Source: Spongospora subterranea f. sp. subterranea (Eukaryota > Endomyxa: Phytomyxea > Phytomyxea > Plasmodiophorida). Taken from it: a stretch of 64,000 nucleotides of DNA. The stretch lies in the NCBI GenBank assembly GCA_049724395.1, contig JAUGWO010000222.1:62001-126000 (forward strand), read 5' to 3'. The notes beneath the pieces are model-generated. The model saw nothing but the letters and a program-made list of their open reading frames with translations, made no database searches and was not told the origin of the DNA. Shown piece after piece: positions 11,801-22,075 of the stretch (position 1 is the stretch's first letter; each line of letters begins with the position of its first letter). Made by a program: the position numbers and the translations under genes.

Positions 11801-13184
11801 AAGAAATATCCATTGAATCACCCGTAGTTTGCCGTTTTGACGATGCACAGGTATGCGGCAGCGGAGAATCGTCAACAACTTCAAAATTGTTTACACTTGG
11901 TCAGATCGCGCTCACCTCCCTGTATTACAAGGATATGAGGGAATGCTCTCGGCCAGTACACCAATCACGTATGTACCTTTTGGTGTGCGATCTAATCAGG
12001 ACCGATGATCCTGCAACACACGACCCGATCAACGCTGCCGATCTTTATTCAACAGCCGAGCTACTCTGCTTTGCGCATTGGAGGGCTTTGTTCATCGATA
12101 CTGTCATGGCGGCGGTGCATGCGGATTCCAAGGTCAATGTCCATCCCATCACGATATTTTTCAGACAATTAATCGCTCGTGGCTCAGTCAGCGTCTATCT
12201 CGTCAAGCCAGCCTGCAGTGCAGCTCCCATTGGAGCGATACACAGCACTAGCATTCTTATTCGGGCGGGGTCTTGATGAAGCTGCGTTAGCTCCTCACGA
12301 TTATGGTTATGCCAGGAAGTGCATTCTCGATGCCGCACTGCAAATCGCAGGGAAACTTCCGAAAACACCGGATCAGTCGAAAAAGGTCAGAGGCAGTGGA
12401 TTGATGGGTTTGCGGTCCATAATACCTTGACACTTAGCCGTCTCTCATCTTTTTGAAAGATTCGATCAAGCATTGCTCAGTATGGCAGGAGCAAACGTTC
12501 TGGGAATATTACCTATCGTTAAACGTTCTTCAAAATACAATGGTCGTAAAAGACTGAAAAATTGCGGTTTTTGCATGTGATTGACCCTTTTATTGCCAGG
12601 GAAAAGATTGCCTGCAAGCGTCGCTTTACGGATCGCCAAAGGCTTATAAAGAGGTCAAGTTAAAGTCTAGGGCCGAATCCGTCCCGCAGTCAATGGAGCA
12701 TTTCGTGCCGATACAGAAGAGAGGACGGTCAGGCCCACTTCTTGTTCTCGCGTTGATCAGACTAAAACGGTCATTGTCCATAGCTCTGTCGCCGAAGAGG
12801 ATTTCATATTCGGTGAGATGTGCTCGCTGCTGTGTCTACTCCAGAGTTTGGAGCTGTCCCGAAATACAGCATCGCAGATCATACTCAACCTATCGCGTCT
12901 GTGGCATTTTGATCAAGCGCAGATCAGCGACCTGATCACCCTCATCAACAACATGTACAGGTAATCGGGGTTTACCATCATCGTCATAATATCGCCTTGG
13001 CGCTGAAATCCTGCTCAGAGCGCAGCCCGAAGAAAGCTCAAGCCCGTTCCGAGCCAGCGCTCGTCATGACGACATGTTTGGAGTTCGAACGGTCCAGTCG
13101 CCGATCAGAAGTATGACTGCGGTGCCATTGTCACCGACTCAACAGGTCCCTAAACGTTCAATACAAAGAAGTCAAAGCTTTTAA
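8828..13184 (+). CDS. DENN-domain protein with N-terminal C2-like region (putative Rab GEF)
   Basis: DENN proteins activate Rab GTPases on membranes. The proposed start is MTSRVSGNTPSRGLSQ at 8828. About 9060-9830 encodes beta-rich stretches ending like a C2 domain (DTFDIPLKDLNGRLSVICVK, VPPVQKWFQLHDSQKRNVSA). The DENN part is clear. A uDENN-like piece lies near 10400 (ALVIISRFGFCSSFQSI). Core DENN follows with PFKWTNVYVPVLPSG, then VLDSPVPFIVG across intron 11011-11065, and HCVVVDVDMSNV at about 11190. Downstream dDENN helices follow (QERDIRFCFIRYICSLL, FLEKRMDARPFLSRFIQTQ). The last exon encodes a Ser-rich tail (SPIRSMTAVPLSPTQQ) and stops at 13182-13184. Introns are about 30-60 nt. The middle (about 9870-10950) is hard to splice by eye, and two adjacent genes rather than one cannot be excluded. 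Confidence 0.65.
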
Positions 13185-13204
13185 AGAAAAATGCAATACA
13201 GTAT

Positions 13205-14230
13205 TTATTCTTCTTCGGAAAGGCGGTGATATCCCGAACTGTTCCTTTGTTTTCCCCCGTTTTTTGCCCTGGAATAAATAGTTTTCTCGTCGTCGGGAGC
13301 GGCTGCAGAGTGGTCAACAACGGGTGGGTTTGTACTCTCTGTTGATGAAAGGACCACTTGACTGGTTGAGATTCCCGTTGGGCTGTTCTCAGTTGCCAAC
13401 GAAGGCTGGGGAGCAGGCGCCGTTGGCAACGCTGGATTGTGCGACAACGCCGGAATAAACATCACCTGGGGATTTTGGGGGTCCACAAACGCCCGCGAGG
13501 AATTTGATAAAACATTCTCGATTGGAACAAGATTCGAGCTGGGACAGACCGAGACTGAATGATACCTAGGCGCATCAGGGCCACCATGAATCTCGCACCT
13601 CCTCGCTTCTTCAATAATCTTATCAAACTCCTAAACAAAACATGAAAATTGTGTTGGGAAAGTAAATCTAAGGTAGCTATTCACATTCATGAAAAACGAA
13701 GCTTGTTCTTTATCCTGGAATCCGATGGAAATCTTGGCTTCTGCCGGAAGGCCAAACCCGCGTATTGGAGCAACGCGCATATCTACATGAACCTGACCGA
13801 AACGAGGAACTTGAAGCGATTCTTGGGAAATGTGCCCTTTTAATCCTTGATATCGGTCAATTTGTCGACGGCAAGCCACGATTATTGATAATCACCAACA
13901 CATTGGCATAACAAACGACGAGAACGATGGCGTTGGATCTGAAGGGATCATGATAATTCTGAAATTACTGAGAAATATATGTCCCATTGGAGCATAGAAA
14001 TTCGCTGATGACCCGGGATATCCGCTATGGTGATGATTTAGGGACCATATTGCCAATACCATGGAGAGATTACCTGCCAGAAGCAGCGGTAAACGAACAC
14101 GGATCAACTCGGACAATCTGAACAGATTTATCAGCTGTAGATCTAGATATCGGCCAGCGATACAGACCCGCTCACCAGAAACCAATACTGGTCCTCCATC
14201 GGGATGTGTTAAGCAGACATTAGCGGCCAT
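13205..14230 (-). CDS. WBP2-like GRAM-domain protein
   Basis: Exons read MAANVCLTHPDGGPVLVSGE, then (about 14010-13930) FYAPMGHIFLSNFRIIMIPS and SFSSFVMPM. The next (about 13850-13690) reads ESLQVPRFGQVHVDMRVAPI and AKISIGFQDKEQASFFMNV. The last, from about 13633, reads EFDKIIEEARRCEIHGG and runs into a Pro/Ser-rich tail. The order 'GhIFLSnFRiI..., FG...v.V.P, ...i.F.d...a..F' is the WBP2/postacrosomal-sheath GRAM fold, which binds phosphoinositides and, through its Pro-rich tail, WW-domain partners. The TAA stop at 13205 lies within GAATAAATA, so stop and poly(A) signal overlap. It converges on the C2/DENN gene with only about 20 bp between stops. Start alternatives exist upstream in frame (14314). 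Confidence 0.7.
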
Positions 14231-14314
14231 CGACAAAAATCTGCCAGCGAACTTGGCAGTATCGTGTCGGTCAGATGACTGATTGTGATCACTGGTAACA
14301 GCAATCGTATACAT

Positions 14315-15087
14315 ACATTACCAGTCAATCATCTCCCTACGGCCTGTACCGTGTTCTTGCGCTCCATACTACAGTACCCTTTCTTACCGTGCCGTACTAA
14401 TATTTACCGTGTAACTGTTATATTTTTTGAAACCGACCGCTACTTTTCAGTATCAACGCTAAATCATGTAATATTCTTTGCTGAAGGGTAGGGAACAATT
14501 AATCGGAAACCTCTCGTTATCACGATTGATCAGCTGTAAAAATAGGTGGTTTCTTATGGCCTATGGTCAGGTGGGGTATTTTGTGCCCTGTCAGCAGCAG
14601 AAGACAACCAATTCAAAGTCATCGAAGCGATTGGCTCAATCATGTCATGATTCCTGTTGCTGATATCGCCACAACTAAGATACCATCAGAGCACCGAACA
14701 TCTTCGTTGACAATCACAGAAACCACTGGTCAATTTACTTGGTCGTGATCAACATGAACAACGCGGTCAAAACCTGTCAATGATGACATCTTTTGCCCCG
14801 GCTCAACATGATCAGTAAATCGCTGGCAGGATGATGCTGTTGTTGTCCGCGCCCAACCATGTGGCGACATCGTCATAGCGGCCATCCTAATTCAAGGGCA
14901 TAGCCGAAGGTCTGCCTCCTTTAACCCGTATCCCTTCGTCATGGAATCGCTTGCTGCTGTCCAAGTACAATCTATTCACCGATGTTGCATTTGTGATGAT
15001 TGACCAGCGGTTTCCGCAAAACTCGTTTTTGAGAGATATATATAAATACAATGTATTGGTAGATCAACGATTTGTTCTGAAATTCCT
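14315..15087. other. Intergenic region, no gene supported
   Basis: Only short, mutually overlapping frames occur. The right end holds a TATATATAAATA-type stretch (about 15035-15050) suitable as the poly(A) region of the minus-strand kinase. No promoter element was identified with confidence. Confidence 0.4.
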
Positions 15088-16973
15088 CTATAATTCCGCT
15101 CGAATATCGCCGACATCATCGCCAGACCCTTCGCTGACTGATGTCTTCTCCTCGTCCCCGTTCGGCAATATCGGGTCCTAAACCCAATGACACGACACCC
15201 TTGGTGAGATGGACCCGCCCAACAACACAGATGACAGTGAATTACGGTCTGAACATCGCCATTCAACAGCTCGGCGACGTCTCGTTTGGCCATTGCCAAT
15301 TCCAAATCCGTCTCCGATAATCTCCGGAGGACGTTGTTCAAACATTGCTTGTTCTTTCGGCAACAAAAAATATCGATTTACGAAATCAGAACGAGGATGG
15401 GGAGAACAACCGATGTAAACGTCATGAAGACCTGATTGACGTGTATTCGTTGAACGATCGGCTGCAGATACTGGGTCGTCTCGCGCGCGTCGGATATCGG
15501 CCCCTGAACCCATTCGTCCTGCAAAATCGCATCCAAACTGGGCCGCTTCGCTGGATCCAGGTCGAACATGGACATCAGCAGGCGACGCGTCGGTTCCGAT
15601 ATCGAATCGGGGTAACGACCTGAGCAATCGGCCGACAGTCAATACATCGGGAGAAGGGCCCACGATGATGGCGCTACGCGCCCCCACCCGATTGCAGCTG
15701 ACAGAAATGCTCACAGCGTTGCTGTGAGGAGTTGATCGTCCGACAATACGGTCGACGAAACGGCGGGCGCCCTGAACAAATGGGCAAGTTTTCAGAGGCG
15801 GCGATCGGGGAACGGAACCGAGGAACTTGGCGAACCTGTCAAGATGATGAACAGTATCACGGCCGACGACCAGATGTCGGCCGGCTCGGCCAGGTATTCG
15901 TCGCCCAGCAATGATTCGGGCGCCGAATACAATATCTGGCCAGCGGATGGGCCACGATCAAGACGGATCGGGCGACCCTCTGGCGGAAATGGATCCACCC
16001 GCGCTGATAGACCGAAATCGATCAACTAGATCAAAGGAGAACAGGCGCCCTCGTTCAGTATTGCTGATGGAATTCACCCCCGAAACGCAATTACTTTCAG
16101 GTTCAGGTGATGGTCCAGTACGAGATTCTCCAGTCGAAGATCGCTGGGGAGATTGGTCAGGGCCGGAATGAGAGAACCGAAAACGGGGCGGATATATATA
16201 CCGATGGGCGACACCGTTTGTGTGGCAATGCTGTAGAGCGAGACATAGTTGGCGGAAATACAGGCGGGCGATGGATTCGGGAAGGGGACCGGCATCGTGA
16301 ATCACCGAGAATAGCTCACCGCCCATGGCCAATTCCATCACGATCAACGTGGCCGAACGGGTCGCGTCCATCGAATGACCGCGCTGATCGTGGGCACCTG
16401 AACCGACACGCCGTTCCACGTTCAGATTGGACGAGTGAGCATGCCGCCGTCCCCGCCCCCTACATGATTGACATCGCCCTGGCGATCGCGATGAGCTGTA
16501 TTCCGAACAGGCACATGAACTGCACCAGTTCCCCGATATGGCCACATCGTAAACCACATCGATCATCTGCGATATGTGGACGTGATTCAGACGTTTCAGT
16601 ATCGCCACCTGCGCAAATGATGGCCAGATTTTCGTCAGCCGTTCGTGAGCGATGTGGGCGGTTGTCGGATGAGATATCGTGCCGACCTCATTCTTTAAAC
16701 GGAACTGGGATTGTTCCGATGATGAGACCTGACTCGTCTTCTCGAACGTGTCGGGATCTCTGTCGACCTGATCGGGGATGATCTTAATCGCCACGATATC
16801 GCCAGTTGTCAGGTTCTGCCCCAGTCGCACTCTACACATCATCCCCGATCAGCAATCCTCGCCAACACACGAGCTTTGGCCACAAACTCGCCAAATGATC
16901 CAACGCCAAGCACTTGGCCGATCGCGTATCCGGCCACACTACGCCTGAGGCCAAGACATAGGGGATCTGGCAT
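15088..16973 (-). CDS. Serine/threonine protein kinase (CAMK/SNF1-like) with Arg in the catalytic loop
   Basis: Exons join to a full kinase fold. The Gly loop is VLGVGSFGE (about 16890) and continues across an intron to VRLGQNLTTGDIVAIKIIP with the VAIK lysine. NEVAILKRLNH gives the alpha-C glutamate, followed by VMELAMGGELFSVIHDAGPL. The catalytic loop is HRDLRLENLVLD, the Mg loop LIDFGLS, the APE motif YSAPESLL, then ADIWSSAVILFIILTG and RYPDSISEPTRRLLMSMFDL with DPAKRPSLDAIL. The catalytic loop has Arg where almost all active kinases have Lys (HRDxK). The other key residues are present. A short helical tail ends GDVGDIRAEL at 15088. At least six introns of about 45-90 nt are seen. The ATG at 16973 was chosen just ahead of the Gly loop; an in-frame ATG at 17036 is also possible. 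Confidence 0.85.
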
Positions 16974-17457
16974 TGGGCGATCGAAAATCAGGGAAAACGA
17001 ATGGGAGGCAGGGGCAGCCCAAGGATCCACGATCAATTACAATGGAATGAATTGAGGATGATCGTTCTGATCGGAAACTCGCGAATTTTATTGCTCGGCA
17101 CAGGGAATCTAGAAAATGATCGATAAACCGGGGCGAGTGTGAGATGGCGATATCGACTCGACTGTCGATCCTCAATCGCTCTCATGTTGTTTCGATCGCC
17201 CGAGTACACACACACACACACACACACGCCGATATCTTTGGCCGGGTCCGATCTCCAGCCTGATCTCCTCCCCGATCGCGATTAGTCCCCAGTGATTAAT
17301 TGGACCAGGTGGATGGCGATATTGGCCCAATTGACTCATTGACCTGGGTCAACACAATGGCCCGTCAAGTCACTCGGTCCCAATCTGGCCCTGGCCATTC
17401 CATACTATTAAACACTTTCTAATTCGTCCATCTCTATCTTACACAGGAACACTAATC
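16974..17457. promoter_or_regulatory. Divergent promoter region with a CA microsatellite
   Basis: This stretch lies between the start of the minus-strand kinase and the plus-strand lipase-like gene, so it must hold both promoters. It contains an (AC)n run at 17206-17227 (11 units) and repeated GATCG-type words. No TATA box was identified convincingly. Confidence 0.45.
17206..17227 (+). repeat. (AC)11 microsatellite
   Basis: Uninterrupted dinucleotide run directly read in the sequence, within the divergent promoter region. Confidence 0.95.
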
Positions 17458-18333
17458 ATGTCGCCAGCCAGATCGTTATCGCGATCATTGCTCATGGATC
17501 TGGTCGACATGACCAGGTTCGCCAATAAATCCCCATCTGCACTCTCCGACGACATGGCCGAGTTCCGCATTCGCCCTCTGAACTGGGCCCCAATATCCAT
17601 CGCCAATGTGTTCAAGCCGGCCGATAACACCTGTGATATTCAGGCGATCGCCTTCAACTACGGCAACGACCTGGTCGTGGCGTTCGGCGGGTCGTACAGC
17701 CCCGAGACGTTATCGTTGGAGCGCGTCCCGTTCGACGAGCTCGGCGAGAACGCCCCCCAAGTCGCCGCCGGTCTCCTCGAGCAATGGCGCTCGATCTCGG
17801 AGGTGTGCACAGAATGGCTGTCGAACTGGATCGGTTCCCGCCTAAAAGGAACCGTGTACCTGGTTGGCCATTCTATTGGCGGTAATCTAGCGGCAATGCA
17901 AGCGATTACGTTGGCGGAACCGGAACGATCGGTGCACGTGTCGTTTGGCGCAATGAGACTGTTCACCTCAGAGTTCACGAGCGCGTTCGCCGTCGCCGTT
18001 CCCGAGTCGGTGCGGGTGGTGAACGGGCGAGATCTGGTCCCGACCCTGGCCATGTTCTTCGAGGGAAGGCCATCGCGACTGCACCATGTTGGCCAGGTCC
18101 AGCACTTCCAGAGGACGGGGGCCAGCGCCAACAGCGAGATGGCGTACTACGAGAAGGCCCAGGTGTGGATCAGCCAGATGGTGACGGGCGAGGAGCGATC
18201 CGAGGAGGAGAGCGCTGTCGTCAGGAGCACATACTTCACTAAAGCTCGGCAATTAACCAGTAAAAGGTTCAATATGGACGAGCACGATATAGATCGATAC
18301 GCCCAAGTAATAGGGCTGTGGTCGGGCAAATAA
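17458..18333 (+). CDS. Class 3 lipase-like alpha/beta hydrolase
   Basis: A single-exon protein of 291 aa. The nucleophile elbow GHSIGG has its Ser at about residue 139, preceded by a hydrophobic beta strand (TVYLVGHSIGG) and followed by a helix (NLAAMQAITLAEPE). RVVNGRDLVPTL around residue 185 places the likely catalytic Asp, and a His follows in RLHHVGQVQHF. This is the order seen in fungal class 3 lipases. There is no signal peptide, so an intracellular lipid hydrolase or a degraded paralogue is likely; the substrate is unknown. GC content is higher than in flanking DNA. The ATG follows a typical intergenic TTACACAGG stretch. Confidence 0.75.
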   Translation: MSPARSLSRSLLMDLVDMTRFANKSPSALSDDMAEFRIRPLNWAPISIANVFKPADNTCDIQAIAFNYGNDLVVAFGGSYSPETLSLERVPFDELGENAPQVAAGLLEQWRSISEVCTEWLSNWIGSRLKGTVYLVGHSIGGNLAAMQAITLAEPERSVHVSFGAMRLFTSEFTSAFAVAVPESVRVVNGRDLVPTLAMFFEGRPSRLHHVGQVQHFQRTGASANSEMAYYEKAQVWISQMVTGEERSEEESAVVRSTYFTKARQLTSKRFNMDEHDIDRYAQVIGLWSGK

Positions 18334-19070
18334 ACATATCATTGTCTGATTTACCATAATCCATCATGATCTCATATTAGATCGAGATATTAGGTGTATG
18401 ATTGACCTAAGAACCACTTTGAACTTGTGGTTCAGTCTAAGAACTTTACCAGAAAGTAAAAGGGGGAACACAGTGGATTTTTTTTGCCACGCTCTGGGCC
18501 CCTCAACAAATTGGCGAATGTAGAGATAGTTCCGACGAGCCCCACTGATCGCAACCCAGCATGGATCGCGCTTCAGATTTTATTTACATTAACGGTTCCA
18601 AGGAGAGACGACCCATTGGAAGTACAGGGGAACATGGTGACTACCGAATATTCCCAACCTTTACCCCGAATCCTGGGCCATAAACTGCACCTCAATTACT
18701 ATTGACTTCTCCATTTACTACTGCCCTACAATCGAATAGACCACTTACGAACGCAAGACTGATATTTATTTGCTAAACAACAGAGAAAATCGAACCAAAA
18801 GCGCCATGCGTTTTCCTGACCAGGGACGAATCTGGCGTCATTTGTTGCCAGACCGATGCATTGATGGCGCCTCACCCTGCACCAGCAAAAACAAGCTATA
18901 CTCAGTTTGTCAATTTTTCCACCGAAAGCGTATTCAACTCCAATTCGAGCCGAACCTGATTTTTGACCAATGATACCGTTGTTTGGCGTATTTTCATCCG
19001 AACTGTATCTTCACCACGTTGGTAATTGACATTATATGATGGGATAATCTGAATCAACTAATGTGGCTAG
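18334..19070. other. Intergenic stretch, nothing firm
   Basis: Short plus-strand frames (18484-18705, 18770-18973) lack any recognisable motif. An imperfect inverted repeat around 18409-18443 (AAGAACCACTTTGAAC / TTGTGGTTC...) could form a small stem. Confidence 0.35.
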
Positions 19071-19523
19071 TCAACAAAACCCGGGTCGACGGTAACCGAC
19101 GTGACCAGCGGTGGTGGAAAAGTCGTGACAGACACGAAGCAGGGCGAGACGACAATCGCCAGGATCAGGGACATAGACTCGGTTATGGAAAACATGAAAA
19201 TTATCGCCCCTAGAAAAATAAGAATCTTTAGAACCCGCGATTACGCCCAATCTACACGCTTCTCGGTATTGCCCCAAATTTCCCAGTTTTCCCGAACAGG
19301 TAATTTACTCAAAACCGAACTTTGTCCCAGATCTCGACGGCCGACGACGGCAGCTGTCGGGCGCAACCGTATGACCTGAGTCGTCAGGAAGACTGCAGAG
19401 TCTATATATAACTGAGACACGTATCTCAGTCGGGCGGGCACCGTGGCATAAGATTCGCCATCGCCATCGGGTATCATGACGGATACGGTCGGGACAATGT
19501 TGGTCAGCCGCCATCAATCGCAT
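19071..19523 (-). mobile_element. Ty3/gypsy-type retrotransposon fossil (integrase N-terminal region)
   Basis: Minus-strand frames show a piece of the region between RNase H and integrase, ending in the zinc-binding module of a gypsy-type integrase. The typical pattern is a 'VYVPD...L..CHDF....GHVGY' segment (about 19080-19180). No LTRs or other parts of the element were seen nearby. It is a short broken fragment with several disruptions, probably old. Confidence 0.55.
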
Positions 19524-19998
19524 GCCCCCATTGTTGGCTCATAATCATGCAGATTAGGATCGGGGACAGCGTATGATAGTTTTTTGGTGGTTGATGAACG
19601 CGGGCTGGTTGTCCACACCGAAGGGCCGCTTCATTTTCAGCAGCATACGGTTATGCGGCCAAATAATCTGTCTGACGCCCGATCATTCTGATCCGCTAGC
19701 ATTGACAGATTGCTGGTCCGGCAATAGAATTACTGACGTCCCTCAATGAACTTCACCCATGTGATACTCCCCCTGTCGTTGTCCTTGAATCAAACGAAAA
19801 GTGATTTGTTCAAAAAACAATCATTTCGGTCAACTATTCTGACAACGTTTTTAGGAAATTATCCATATCATCTAATGGGAAACTAACTGGAATTATAAAT
19901 ATAAGACCATAAATACTAAATCATCTCAACGTCCAACTATGATGTCATGTCCAACGTCAGTGTTTTGATTGTGTTTTCTATCGTATTTTATCTGATAT
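19524..19998. other. Intergenic stretch, no gene supported
   Basis: No convincing ORF. The right part (19790-19990) is AT-rich and serves as the 3' flank of the minus-strand deacetylase. Confidence 0.4.
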
Positions 19999-20980
19999 TT
20001 ATGGTTGCTCAAATACTCCTGGCCATACGCCTTCCATTTTGCAGTAGTTCAAGTTGGGATCGCAGCCCTCATAGCATTGATCGGCTGTGATGAACTCGTA
20101 TCCCTTGGCGTCGAAGAATTTCTTCACCATCGGCAGCAGCCCGAAACTTCCTCCTGGGACATAGGTCTTGTCGTGCATCAGCATCATCACACTGCTTTCG
20201 TTGTCGGGAATCAGCTGGGCGTACTTCTCCTTGATACGATCCATGAGAAATGTGGCGTTTCCACCTCGGAAGTCCTCTGTGTCCAAGTTCCAGGTGGCGA
20301 TTGTGTATCCCAGCTCGTTCGAAATGAACTGCGCTCTCGTGTAATCTAATGATCCATAAGGAGGCCTGAACATGTTCACGTTCAGCTTATCCTTTTGAGC
20401 GCCAGCGCATTTCGTCGCCCAGTCGTGCGTCTTCTTCATATCGTCGATGACAGCAACGTCGACCATTCCCATGAAATCATCATGCTTATACGAATGGAGC
20501 TTGATTTGGACTTCCCTGTTCCAAGACCTTCTCAACCATGGCACATTTGGCGGTGTCAGGCTCGCCATCAACAGCTGGCGTCACGAAGAACGTGCCCTTT
20601 GCTCCAATGGCGTCCAAATCAACAAGCACGTTCGGGGTCGCCACAACGGAAGGACCGTCGTCAAACGTCAACACAACTTTCTTCTTATGGCCACCACACC
20701 AGTTGAACGATTTCACAGTTCCCTGTTTCCCTGACGCTGGCGCTCCTTGTCCGGCCTTGTTTGCTGGAGTCTTGGACTCCTTCGCATCGTGAGCTGCCAC
20801 ATCTTGGTTGCCGTCCACTACAATATAGACCATCGCGGCTGCGGCAATCAGCAGAATGAGGCAAATGAGGGCGCAACAGAATTGTTTCCAGCAAAAGCCG
20901 GGTCCCGATGCAGCTGTCGCATTGCTATCATACGATTCAACACTATATGATGGTTCAGTATTATACTGCTCCACTGCCAT
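19999..20980 (-). CDS. Membrane-anchored chitin/polysaccharide deacetylase (NodB fold), apparent frameshift
   Basis: The N-terminus (MAVEQYNTEPSYSVESYDSN) is cytosolic. A single Cys-rich transmembrane helix follows at about residues 30-58 (CCALICLILLIAAAAMVYIV), making a type II membrane protein. The catalytic domain has motif 1 TFDDGP, motif 2 HSYKHDD (zinc-binding H..H), motif 3 RPPYGSLD, motif 4 NLDTEDF and motif 5 LMHDKT. All metal and catalytic residues are present. It removes acetyl groups from chitin or similar GlcNAc polymers. The frame changes at about 20513-20527 (a GGG run) between KVLEQ and EVQIKLHSYKH, where relatives run continuously. This is either a one-base sequence error or a real disabling mutation. 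Stop TAA reads TAAATA, so a poly(A)-like signal begins at the stop. Confidence 0.85.
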
Positions 20981-21629
20981 TGCTCGTCACTACGCTGCGA
21001 CTTCAAAAAAAATATACTTCGACGTTGTCTTAACAAATAAGAAAATAGAAATTTGGGTGAAGTCCACTTCCCCATGATATTGGGTCAGTTATTTCTTATC
21101 CCAGCTGAGTCAACTCTGTTCTGACTTCTAACGAGGTCGGAATGATGGACGAGTGACTCACTACATAATCGCCCATGGATGAACAATGGTCTCAACGACA
21201 GCACGCAATCCTCAACATTCCAGGCTTCGTCAATACAAATGTATGCATGTTTATCGAAAAATTCATTCTGCCGCTTCCTCCTTTTTTTTTACTTCAGTAT
21301 GATTTGGGAACTGAGTCGTTATTAACGTGAAGTCTTTATCTGGGCAAACTAATGAACAATCAGTATTCGGTGAACATGTAGAATTTACCGGGGGCTATGA
21401 TTATTTCGCCTTTGAGTGTTCTCAAACGTAATGTCAACAATTGATTCTACTCGAGATTTGTTAGGAAAACTAATTTCCCGAGCTGATCTAAGCACCAAAC
21501 CTCATTGATTGTTAATGCGCCTTCAGTATCTGATGCAATTGGATCAGGCGATTGTTCATCTCCAATCATCTTCTCATTTGCAAGAAATTTCTGCGTTGCG
21601 TAAATCAGTTCTGATGCAAGTGCCGATAC
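20981..21629. other. Upstream region of the deacetylase, no firm gene
   Basis: Weak overlapping frames occur on both strands at 21447-21653. The minus frame (KMVQVSALASELIYATQKFL) and the plus frame (LMQLDQAIVHLQSSSHLQEI) are both helical, so coding on either strand is undecided. Confidence 0.3.
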
Positions 21630-21648
21630 TTGCACCATCTTCTTTGGT

Positions 21649-22039
21649 TCCATTCCATCCGCTTTGATTGGAATAGCTTTAAGGATGAACTGCGGTTAGC
21701 ACTAGGGGAAGATCCGTTGGTAAGTTACGAATCATGCCTTGAGAATTCATCAAAAGCCAGTTGGACACGCCAGGATGTGTTTGCAATCTTCTCAAACATA
21801 AATCAGGATTGAATTCTTCGCCTACCGACATTCTACGAGTTAGCAATTTTGCTTCCTATGACAGGATGGTTAGCTCAAATTACAGAGTACCGTACTTCGA
21901 AACAAGCGTTGAACTGATCCCTGCAGGAGAGGAGTTTTGTTCAGAGCAGATGTCAACGAGTCACCTTAATGTTGGCGCTAGATTTTTTTACGACGGCAAC
22001 ACCTCTACAGATATAGAACTGGCATGTGACAACTGCTGA
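21649..22039 (+). CDS. Hypothetical protein, 3' exons, converging on DPH2
   Basis: Coding-like exons include FDWNSFKDELRLALGEDPL followed by a canonical GTAAGT donor (about 21718). A long frame follows from about 21812 (LNSSPTDILRVSNFASYD, VPYFETSVELIPAGEEF, GARFFYDGNTSTDIELACDN) to TGA at 22037-22039. The obvious acceptor after the GTAAGT does not restore frame, so another exon edge is used. The stop is about 37 bp from the DPH2 stop. No domain was recognised. Confidence 0.4.
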
Positions 22040-22075
22040 AGAATATATAGTTTTTATACAGAAAAGTGAATTAAA

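Noticed and set aside
16107-16781. 224-codon plus-strand frame opposite the kinase
   Set aside because: Lies antisense to kinase exons with conserved motifs; composition is Arg/Ser-rich and unlike a protein family.
17033-17227. Small minus-strand protein starting MCVCVCVY
   Set aside because: The start is just the AC microsatellite read as codons.
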